Assembly: GCA_019426215.1 (NCBI GenBank)
Contig: CM033402.1
Span: 21,400,104-21,464,103 of the forward strand
Length of the DNA stretch: 64,000 bases
Direction: 5' to 3'
DNA from: Buddleja alternifolia
Lineage: Eukaryota > Streptophyta > Magnoliopsida > Lamiales > Scrophulariaceae
In this document: positions 55,002 to 64,000 of the stretch, piece after piece
Layout of the letters: the number at the start of each line of letters is the position of its first letter
Position numbering within the stretch: position 1 is the first letter of the stretch
Notes under the pieces: model-generated
The model's database searches: none
What the model saw: only the letters and a program-made list of their open reading frames with translations
Told to the model about the DNA's origin: nothing
Position numbers and translations under genes: made by a program

Positions 55002-57197
55002 ATGGCTTTTAACGAAATGTCAAAGTTGATTGAGTCAATTTATGACTCATGGAAATTTAGAGCATTCTCTTATCTTTGTTCATGTGATAATGAGATGTGT
55101 GATGTAGTTACAGATGGCCCCATTCAGACCATGGAAGTTATAACTTGAGCCCCTGGAGCACATGAAGCGACTCCAGATGGTTATGTCGAGAAACCTAGGT
55201 TGGAATGGATGCCAGAAGATCGAAAAAGAGCGAATCTAGATAATGTTGGACATAGCGCTCTCTACTCAGCGCTAATAGACGATGATGGATTGTTCAACAA
55301 GATCAAATAGTGTAAGACTTCAAAACAAATTTGGGATAAGTTGGCCATTGTGTGTGTAGATTTAGCACAGATGAAGGAGAACAAGCTCTCCATAGCCATG
55401 CAAAGATTTGAGCATTTCAAAATGTAGCCCAACGAGACGGTAGATCAATTGGACGCAAGGTTCACTTTGCTCATCACAGAGTTAGCATCACTAGACAAGG
55501 AGTTGACCAACAAGGAAATGGTCAACAAGATATTCAGAAGTCTTCCAAGTAAGTATTTCATCAAGATTGTTGCCATGAGAGAATCACAGAATTGGAGACT
55601 CTAACTCCAAAACATGTATTTTCAGAGTTAAAGGCATTTGAGTTCGAATTGGGTGAAGTCAGCGACAATTCGACTTCAGCGACTGAATCAGGTCGCTACT
55701 ACCAAAAGTAAGGGTAAAGCGATTAATGAGGTGAAATCAGCAGAATCAAATGAGGAGAAAGAGATGGCTTTATTGGTCAAGAAATTTATAAGATATGAAA
55801 AGAGAAATCCTACTGGACAAACTTCATTTCAAACCCCTCCCCCTGTACGAGCATCTCAGTATCAAGCGCCAGCGTATTCTGTTCCTTAGCCTCTAGCGCC
55901 AGTTCAAGACCAAGCGCCTCCGTCTCATACTCAGAATCTCTCGGTGCCAGTAGTTTCCAAAAGGTTATCAACTGAACAGAAAATAAAAACTAACCTTTGT
56001 TATAACTGTAGGAAACCAGATCACTACCAGGTAAATTGCCCTTATCCAAATGTGTCTAAGCTAACAAGGCAAGACTGTGTGGATAGAAACCAATTCAGGA
56101 GCAACGTTCGCCAACAAGGTTTGCTAGCGGAATCTAAACCATTCTCCGCACCTGAAGAGGACTTGGTATCATCAGATGAAAGCAGTGATGATGAGCCATT
56201 AAATGACTCAGCGTTAATTTATCTCATGGCAAGAGATGAAGAAGCGTCTGATGACTCGCTATCTAAGGTAAACACTGAATTATCTCATCCTCTTTCTTAT
56301 GATGAATTACTTGACAAAGTAAATGAATATTATAAAGATTGTCAAGATGCCGCCAAGTTATATCAAAATCACTTTGATATCATTTCATCGCTCACAAGTG
56401 ATAGAATGACGCTTAAGGCAGAGTTGCATGTTCAGCAACAATGCATTGAGAAGAACCAATCACTTGAGAGTGAAATTATCCAATCAAAAAGTGACCTTGA
56501 TATAATTGTCAAGAGAGAAGCTGAATTATCCAAATCAGATCAGCTTGTGTCATCATTATCCAAAGCGTCAAGAAAGTTAGATAATGTGACTGAGGTAACC
56601 AAACTTTTTGGTGAAAAGACCGGTTTAGGTTGTGATAAATTGGTCAAAAATCAAAAGTGTCAAAGGTTACGGAAACTAACAAAGGAAAAGGTGTATTCTT
56701 TGTTGAGAATAGTTCAAACAGTCAAACACTGAATAAACCCAAGGACAATGGTAAGAGGCCAAATGAGAAGGTCAATACCAACTCAGGCAACAAGGAGAAG
56801 ACGAAAGGGAATGATTCACAAAAGAAGGTTCATCAAAACGCTCAAAAGGTTAAAGATAGACCATCTACAAGTGAATCAAACGCTAAGCGTCAATCGCCAA
56901 AAGCGACTCCTAAGCCAGTGCCGAGGAAATACAAGCGTCAATATCCTCAAAGATCTAGATCATATTATCGATACTTTGATGATTATGATTATGATTATGA
57001 TTACGACTATGATTACTATTATAATTGAGGATATTACTATACACCTAAAAAGCACACACAACACAAACCGAAACCCAAGAAAACCAGTCCTCCCGTAATG
57101 AAGACAAGGCAAATATGTATTCCAAAAGTTTTAATTCAAACTAAAGTTGCTAACGTTGAAGGACCCACGAAAAAATGGGTACCTAAGAAGAATTAGA
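55002..57197 (+). pseudogene. gag: Copia gag of C2 with coiled-coil extension
   Basis: ATG 55002 starts MAFNEMSKLIES, clearly homologous to C1 Gag. Stops occur near 55146, 55308 and 55425, and two compensating shifts lie between 55590 and 55700. The zinc knuckle CYNCRKPDHYQVNC is complete. After it comes the long coiled coil (about 56290-56640) that C1 has lost, a frameshift near 56650, a Lys/Ser-rich stretch, an Asp-Tyr repeat and the end EGPTKKWVPKKN before TAG. The same EGPTxKWVPK end closes Gag in element A. Confidence 0.87.
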
Positions 57198-57569
57198 ACT
57201 GCCCTTTAAATGCAGGTACCTAGAGCCAACACCGATACTTCAGTTTGGTACATTGATAGTGGGTCGTCAAGGCACATGACTGGCTCAAAGGATCTCTTGG
57301 TCAACTATCATACAACTAACGGTCTTCAAGTTATATTCAGTTATAACTCTGAAGGTAAAACCAAAGGTATTGGTATCATGCATAGGGGGAACATCATGAT
57401 AAGTGATGTATATTATGTTGAAGGTCTTAAGCATAATTTGTTAAACATTAGTCAATTTTGTGATAAAGGCTTTGGAGTCAAATTCTCAAGCGATTGTTGC
57501 TATATTAACGACACTAAGACTAAGTCTACTAAATTGAAAGGAAAAAGAACAAACAATGTGTATTTGTAG
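57198..57569 (+). pseudogene. pol: Copia protease of C2
   Basis: It reads VWYIDSGSSRHMTG, with the catalytic Asp intact, and then VYYVEGLKHNLLNISQFC, the stretch leading to GAG-pre-integrase. It lies in another frame than the end of Gag and ends at a stop at 57567-57569. Confidence 0.87.
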
Positions 57570-58489
57570 ATTGGGGTTCAACGATAGATAACAACCCTAC
57601 ATGCTTTGTTGCTAAAAGTCAAAATGAATTGGGTTGGTTATGGCATAGAAAAATGAATCACCTCAACTTCAAGGCAATTTCTCAATTAATATCGCTAAAT
57701 CTAGTAGAGGGATTACTTAAGGGTTCCTTTTAGAAAAATGGCTTATGTGATGCATGCCAAATGGGTAAACAAGTTAAATCATCTTTTAAGAAGAAACCTC
57801 ATCTATCTACTTCTAGAATTCTTGAACTATTACATTTCGATTTGTTTGGTCCTATTCAAATCATGAGTGTTAGTGGTAAAAAGTACTCACTAGTAATAGT
57901 TGATGATTTCTCTTGCGATACATGGGTAGAATTCTTGGCAACTAAAGATGAAACTAGTGTCAAGCTCACAGCGCTAATCTGTCAATTACAAACTTTACAA
58001 GATTTAAAAGTGACGAGAATTAGAAGCGATATAGGAACTGAATTTACTAACCATATTGTTGAGAAGTTTTGTACAGATATTGGAATACTTCATGAGTATT
58101 CTGCGCTTAGAACACCTTAACAGAATGGAGTGGCTGAGAGATGGAACAAAATGTTTAAAGAAGCCGCTAGGACAATGTTAGCAAAGTCCAAGCTGCCTCA
58201 AAGGTTTTGGGCCGAAGCAATCAATGCTGCTTGCTACAATTAGAACTGGTGTATGATCAACAAGCAACATGATAAGACTCCATATGAATTGTGGTAGGGA
58301 CGTAAGCCAAATGTTTCATATTTTCATGTATTTGGTTCAAAATGTTTCATTCATAACAATGGATCCCACAATCTAAAGACATTTGATCCTAAATAGGATG
58401 AGGGAATCTTTCTAGGCTATGCCGAAAATGGAAAGAGTTTTCGCATCCTAAATAAGATCAAATCGAAGGTTGAAGAATCTATTCATATT
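57570..58489 (+). pseudogene. pol: GAG-pre-integrase and integrase of C2
   Basis: It reads LWHRKMNHLNFKAI and CDACQMGKQ (HHCC finger), then LLHFDLFGPI, RSDIGTEF and QNGVAERWNK, the DDE positions. Several stops (TAG near 57733, TAA at 58118-58120, TAG near 58243) break the frame. Confidence 0.87.
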
Positions 58490-59844
58490 GTGTTTGATGA
58501 TGCTAACCAAGAACCGAGTAAGGTTAATGTTGATGATGTAGGAATTGAAGATTTTGCCCAACAAGCATCACTAATCAATCTTGGCGATGATGAGGATGAT
58601 GAGATCTTTGTGCCCAATCCTAAAGTTACTCGTGAGGTTACTAATGATGATATTGTCAGAAATGTTGATGATCATGAAGATAATGATCATTGAGAGCAAA
58701 TTAGAACTGTGAATGATGTAGCGACTGCGTAAGAGACAAATGAGGGTCAAGCGATTGATAATCAAGAGTCTCTCAACCCGTTCCAACTAGATCATAAATG
58801 GCTTAGATATCATCCACCAGAGCTAGTTATTGGAGATATTGGAGCACCTGTTAGAACTAGGGTTGCTACAATCAATGAGGCTATGTTCGCAAGTTTTCTA
58901 TCTCAAATGGAACCAAAGAAAGTGAATGAAGCGCTCAGTGATTCAAGTTGGGTAAAAGCTATGCAAGAGGAGCTTAACCAATTTGAGTGAAGTAAGGTTT
59001 GCACGCTAGTACCAAGACCAACTCACCAAGGAGTTATTGAGACTAGATGAGTTTTTAAGAACAAGATGGACGAAGATGACATTGTTATAAGAAACAAAGC
59101 CAGACTAGTTGCTCAGGGTTATTGCCAAGAAGAGGGTATTAATTTTGATGAGACGCATGCCCCAGTAGCTCGTCTTGAAGCAATTCAGATGTTCCTAGCG
59201 TTTGCCGCATTCAACAAGTTCACAGTTTATCAAATGAACGTGAAGAATGCTTTCTTGAATGGTAAACTCTAAGAAGAAGTATACGTGGAGCAACCTCCAG
59301 GATTCATCAACAACCATGGCAAAAGTATGGTGTACAAATTGGATAAGGCACTCTATGGCCTTAAACAAGCACCATGAGCATGGTGTGACACTCTCTCTGT
59401 CTTTCTTATAGGTAATGGCTTTTCAAAAGGCAGCGTTGTTACAACGTTTTTTGAAATTACCCATAATGAAGATATTATCTTAGTGCAAATTTAAGTTGCT
59501 GATATTATATTTGGATCTACTAATAAGCGATTCTGTGAGAAATTTTCGAAAATGATGCAAGATCAACTTGAAATGAGCATGATGGGTGAATTAACTTTCT
59601 TTTTAGGATTACAAGTTAAACAACTCCCTAATGACATTTTTATAAACCAAGCTAAATATACAAGAGATATGATTAAGAAATTTCGTACGGAAAATGCATC
59701 AACTTAAAAAATTCCAATGAGCCAAACGCTTAAGTTAGATAAAGATGAAATAAGAAGAAAATTGTTATCACTAATTATAGAGGTATCATTGGATCACTTC
59801 TTTATCTTATTGCTAGTAGACCTGATATTATATTTTCGGTATGC
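58490..59844 (+). pseudogene. pol: Linker and reverse transcriptase of C2
   Basis: The linker matches C1 ([13 protein letters not shown]). RT follows with [25 protein letters not shown] and [11 protein letters not shown], where the motif-A Asp is changed to Asn. The YVDD region reads stop-VADIIFGS. GELTFFLGLQVKQ is RT thumb sequence. Many in-frame stops and at least one shift are present, so it is dead. Confidence 0.87.
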
Positions 59845-60438
59845 ATGTGTGCACGTTTTCAAGTTGATCCAAAAGAATCACACTTAATTGCTACAAAGAG
59901 GATCCTTAAATACCTAAAAGACACACAAAATGTGGGCTTATGGTATCCAAGGGACTTTCCTTTTGAACTAATTGGTTATTCGGACGCAGATTTTGCAGGA
60001 TGCAAAATAGATAGAAAGAGTACTAGGGGTACATGTCAATGTCTAGGTGATAGATTGGTTTCGTGGCATAGTAAGAAACAACAATTCATAGCGACTTCTA
60101 CCGCTGAGGCAGAGTATGTAGCCGCTGGAAGCTTTTGTGCACAAATCCTTTGGATGAGGCAACAACTTAGAGATTATGGAATTATCTTAGGTCCTTCCCC
60201 AATCCATTGTGATTACCAAAGCGCTTTAACTATGACACAAAACCCTATCCTTCATTCTAGAACAAAACATATTGACATTCGCTACCATTTCTTGTGTGAC
60301 CATGTTCAAAAGAAAGATATCTCCATGCATTTCATTGGAACTGACAAATAATTGATAGATATCTTCACCAAAGCGCTCAACGAGCAACGTTTTCTCACTT
60401 TGAGAAGTGAATTAGATATGATTGATTTAAACGCTTGA
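59845..60438 (+). pseudogene. pol: RNase H of C2
   Basis: This is the best kept pol domain: SDADFAGCKIDRKST, STAEAEYVAAGS and the Asp in IHCDYQSAL, so all three acidic residues are visible. HSRTKHIDIRYHF and IDIFTKALNEQRF end the protein at TGA 60436-60438, with one stop near 60349. Confidence 0.9.
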
Positions 60439-61275
60439 TCATAAAGCATCATACTTATATAGGCATATAATTTAGGGGGAATCCACTTTACTATTATGTC
60501 TAAAGCAATTGCAAAATTGAAATGAGTTATCAATTTTAGAACTTTAAAATTGTACTTATTCCAATCAATAAGCGTCTATGATCAAAAATGATTTTCAAAA
60601 TTTTGTGCATTGATCATTAGCGTTTATCTTTTAGGCATGACAAAATCAATATCTAATAAAATTAAACAAAAATATCTTTTAAGGATCAAAAGCGATTGAA
60701 TTTTATTAAAAGACTTCAGCGTTAAGAATATTCCCACTTGAACACTAAGTAACTTTCTCTGAAAATCATGCATTGTTTTCATCGCTAAAAGGTAGCGTGT
60801 CGATAAGTTCAAAAAGGATAAGATTTGACAACTGCCCACGCGCTCCTATCAAATTAAACTGATGGTAAATGATTCCTATCTAAAAATAGTTGGTTCAGTA
60901 AATAAATGTGGCTGGGTACATGTCAGTGTACCATTAGGCGCGTGCAACTGACGTTGAACATTTTCAAAATCTCAAACGTTTTTGAAAAGTAATTGCGGAC
61001 TCCAAATTTTATATTTCACAGCAGTTAACCATTTTATCACGCCTTTTTACATCCATCTTTATGATTAAATGACTCAAATTCATTTTTTTCTTTTCCGAAT
61101 TAATTAGTTAATACCTGGCATTTATCTAAGCTATTGAGGAGTTACGTTTTGCACTTTATTTAAACCCTGCAAATTTTTACAAAAAAAACTTTATCACTTT
61201 CAAATTCCTTTTACTGTAAAAATTCTCTCAAGGCAATTTCTTCTAACTCTTTCAAAAAGCTTCAATCTCTCATCA
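60439..61275 (+). promoter_or_regulatory. Pol-ORF3 intergenic region with a TATA-like box and leader
   Basis: It starts with a purine tract TTTAGGGGGAATCC near 60472 and is otherwise non-coding. TTTATTTAAA at 61155-61164 lies 112 bases before the ORF3 ATG. The intervening leader is pyrimidine-rich and free of ATG, as in many plant 5' untranslated regions. This suggests a promoter for a separate ORF3 mRNA, but splicing from the LTR transcript is equally possible. Confidence 0.5.
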
Positions 61276-62526
61276 ATGGCGCCACCGAAATCTTCAAAAA
61301 CTGCTGTCAAAAAATCTTCTAAGTCCAAAATGGAGAAGGAAGTTACAGTCAATGCCGGATTTCTGGTAAACTAGGATTACCTTTTCAACAACCAAAACTT
61401 TCTTTTAAGAAGCATTCTTCCTCTCGTTGAAGAATCTGGTCTAAAAACTATGTTGACTTCTCATTCCTCGATTCAGGCAGAAGAAACACTTTGCTTCTTT
61501 TAGAATGCTGTCATTTCTGACGATGGCAACTCTATTTCTTGTGTGTTTCCCTTTGACAAAGAAACTTTCATTCTTACTCATCAATTGTTGTCGACTTTGC
61601 TGCAACTGCCTACTCATGGTGGAGAAGTTGAATATGTGACCCTTGGAGATGCCACCAGGGTCTGGAAACTAATTAAAAGGATAACATTGACGCAGCATAC
61701 ACATCAAATTTCAAGAAGAATGACATGAAGGGCGAATATGTCATTTTGGTTTATATCTGCGCAAAGATGATCGAGTGCAGAAAAGGAAGTTTTGATAAGG
61801 TTTCCAATATACAGTACAAGATGATGATCGTTATTTTGACGAAGCTGAAGGTCAATTGGGTCAGATACGTTTTTAATCGCTTTAAGGCAGCGATCGAACA
61901 ATCAATTAATCCCAAGCCATACGGGATTGTGTAAAGCCTTTTTTAAGCGGTAAAGGTTACGTTAATACCGCAGGTAAAAAAGGTTTCAGCACTTAAGTTC
62001 TACGAAAAGAAAATGATTGGCAAACTGCTAAACCCTAAGCGTCGAGGTGGTGCAGTGGTTCCCAAGGAGGAACGTGAGCGACTCCTTGTTGAAGGAAATG
62101 TTCATAGTGATGATGAGGAGCACGTGACATCATCTTCATCATCATCATCATCATCAGAAGTGGTGGTTAAGCGACCGAAAAGAAAGATCGCCTTGAAAGT
62201 CGCTGAGCCATCCAAGCCAGCCAAGAAGCAGAAGAAGAAGGAGACCAAGAAAAAGCAGAAGTCTCCCTCTCCTCCTCCTAAATCTCCTTCTCCCCTTCCC
62301 ATTTTTTTCATCACTTTGGAAGAAGAAGAAGCAGAAGAGGAAGAAGTACAACTAGCTCTCAATCGTACTCCGTTGTCCACTCCAAAAATGTCAACATGCG
62401 CTCCAGCCAAGCCAGCACTTAAAGAACCAGCGAGCGTTCCTCTCTCTCCTCCTTCTGAAACTATTCTTGAATCTATTCCAGAGCCTGAAGCTGTTACTCC
62501 TTTTGAGAAGTTTGCTCGTTTTCAGG

Positions 62527-62607
62527 GTAAGTACTTGTGATAAACAATGTATATTATCCTTTCCTTGTTAGATTTTCTTTTCTAACGCTAGGATAAAACT
62601 CTCTCAG
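62527..62607 (+). other. Candidate intron 1 of C2 ORF3 (81 bp)
   Basis: GTAAGT follows CAGG at 62527, and CTCTCAG ends at 62607. The segment is U-rich and has CTAAC, the plant branch-point consensus, about 25 bases before the 3' site. Removing it joins G to CC (Ala) and keeps the frame. Retaining it brings a stop (TTGTGA) after three codons. Confidence 0.68.
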
Positions 62608-62793
62608 CCGAAAGTGAAGCGATTTTTCAAGATGTCTTTAATACTTTTGACAAATTGAAGATACCCATTCGTGCTGATCCCCTCACTTCTTTCCTCGATT
62701 TAGATCCTGATGAAGAAGTTTTGGAGCCTGAGGATATGGAACCTTCCACTTCCAAAGATCAAGTGACTGAAATAGTTGAAGAGATTCCTCAGG

Positions 62794-62870
62794 GTAAGCG
62801 TCTTAGTATTTTCATCATCTATTTCTACTTAGTAGAAATCTTTTGTTTCTCTAATGCTTGCTTGTATCAG
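62794..62870 (+). other. Candidate intron 2 of C2 ORF3 (77 bp)
   Basis: GTAAGC follows CAGG at 62794, and TTGTATCAG ends at 62870. It is also phase 1, joining G to CT (Ala), and the conserved DVEMT block continues in frame. A CTAAT lies upstream of the 3' site. The exon ends of both introns are alike (CAGG). Confidence 0.65.
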
Positions 62871-64000
62871 CTCAAAATGCCCCAGATGCTGATGCACCTT
62901 CGCATCCTGAGGTCAATGTGGATTTGGATGTAGAAATGACAATAGTTGTGGATATCGCTAAAGAAATTGCTCAAGTCTTTCCTGAAGCTGAAATATCACC
63001 AGCTCATGAAGTGACTGTTCATGCTGAGCGGTCGATAGAAGTGGCCTCTACTATCCCAACTGAAGCGATTGCCATTGTTCCTACTCCAACCGGACCTCCA
63101 CCCCGTGTCATCAACTTCTTTCCCCCTGGCTATGATGAAAATGATGAATATTATTTTGCCGCTAGAGAAAGTGACACCAGGAAGTTGGTTGAAATGGTGA
63201 TTGCGTTTCAAGATACTCTCCACAACTCTGATCTGTCTAACTTAAAGAAATTTGAGTTTTTCGAGAGGCTTGCCGACCTTGGTCTTTACTCGCTTGAGCG
63301 TCTGCAATCGCGGTTAGAACACATTCGGCGACCAGCGATTAATATGACAGACTTCAACCAAGAGCATTTCAACTTTACAGGTCGCTTTGCAAAATCTTTC
63401 TATCCTCTTCGTCCGAACAAGATTGTCATGTAAAATCCGCACATGGGTGATTGGCTGAAGAATCCAGACAAAGAGGATCTCAACAAAATTGGGTACTCTG
63501 CTCTGTCGAAAGTTGTGCACTCCCCTCAGAATGCTTTCTCTCCTAGGCCCTTCAAACTTTGGAAAGGAAAGGGATCATTTGTTGCTGAGCATCCCAATCC
63601 AGTTAATTCGTGGCTAGAAGATGAAGCTCGTGAATACCTTGCCAAACTTTGGGTAGATGACTATGAAAGAGAATTCGATCGCTTTGAGAAGTATCTCACC
63701 TCTAGAATAGATAAGAAGAAGTTTGAAAAACTTGGCAAGCTGAGGATGATGGATACTGCTCAGTGGGCTGAAGAATTTGTGCTACACTTCTACACTCTTG
63801 AAGAGCTCGTCAGGTATCCATTTTTGTTTGAATTCGGAGTAGAATACAGACGTCGAAGATTTGCTGTATTTCTACTTGAGCAGCGAAAGAATCTTGTTGG
63901 GAATATTAGTGATTTGCCTTCCTACAGACAACCTATAGAACGCTATATTTGCCAGTAGCTTGCTTTGTTCAGTCAAGGAAGACGCTATATTTTTCATCCA

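Larger units (their letters stand above)
53404..64000 (+). mobile_element. Copia element C2 with third ORF (continues beyond the window)
   Basis: It has a 5' LTR (53404-54894), primer site, gag, protease, integrase, RT, RNase H, an 840 bp gap and ORF3. The order is uninterrupted, which makes C2 the reference for the C family. The 3' LTR is outside the window. Many stops and frameshifts show that C2 is older than C1. Confidence 0.88.
61276..64000 (+). pseudogene. Third coding region (ORF3) of copia C2, intron-containing
   Basis: ATG at 61276 opens MAPPKSSKTAVKKSS. Stops at 61372-61374 and 61501-61503, a shift near 61690 and stops near 61932 interrupt the first part. Exon 1 runs to 62526, exon 2 is 62608-62793, and exon 3 runs from 62871 through TAA 63431-63433 and TAG 63956-63958 to the window end. 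Homology with C1 ORF3 is clear at several places: MIECRKGSFDKV, DVEMTIVVDIAKEIA and RPFKLWKGKG. A Ser run and NLS-like KRPKRKIALK and KKQKKKETKKKQK lie in the middle. No membrane segment is visible. I do not recognise the function. A nuclear or nucleic-acid-binding role is only a guess from the charge. Confidence 0.8.

Noticed and set aside
62102..62410. Minus-strand Ser/Phe-rich ORFs opposite C2 ORF3
   Set aside because: They are shadows of the Lys/Pro/Ser-rich coding strand.

Overview
This window is a plant nuclear DNA segment, most likely eudicot and heterochromatic, built almost entirely of nested, decayed LTR retrotransposons. I see no host gene, tRNA, rRNA or CRISPR array. The evidence is AT-rich sequence with gag, protease, integrase, reverse transcriptase (RT) and RNase H remnants of Ty1/copia and Ty3/gypsy type, tRNA-Met-type and TGGCGCC-type primer-binding sites, polypurine tracts (PPTs), LTR ends and target-site duplications (TSDs).

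Layout. 1-3500: end of a Sirevirus-like copia element (A) with gag, internally deleted pol, a cluster of four PPT-like tracts and a cut 3' LTR. 3501-7626: a gypsy element of chromovirus type with no recognisable coding domains; its 3' LTR is split and resumes at 27410 and 31106. 7627-27409: copia element C1 inserted in that LTR (imperfect TSD ACTTT/AATTT). 32250-36879: a second Sirevirus-like element (B) with perfect GATTT TSDs. 37.3-53.4 kb: a Tat-type gypsy element with a tandem-repeat 3' region and an antisense extra ORF. It is split by an LTR (39405-40607 and 47682-48377), which is itself split by a minus-strand gag-protease gypsy element lacking RT (40608-47681). 53404-64000: copia element C2, related to C1 and running off the window.

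Two things stand out. First, C1 and C2 share a long third coding region (about 1,150 codons in C1) between pol and the 3' LTR. Its protein is basic and charged, with NLS-like clusters and no visible membrane segment, so it is unlike a classical env-like ORF. In C2 it has its own TATA-like box and leader, and two short GT-AG segments whose removal keeps the frame. In C1 it is cut at its 5' end by a rearrangement.

Second, 12293-19760 and 25405-32863 form a near-identical inverted repeat with arms of about 7.5 kb around a 5.6 kb spacer. The right arm is the native arrangement. The left arm is an inverted copy that replaced the end of C1 pol, cutting RT just before its catalytic YVDD region. A separate 3.44 kb direct duplication (1497-4940 and 33234-36679) shows a second ectopic copying event, bounded by short microhomologies.

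All pol genes here are broken by stops, frameshifts or deletions. Nothing in the window looks autonomous, although LTR promoters with clear TATA boxes remain.
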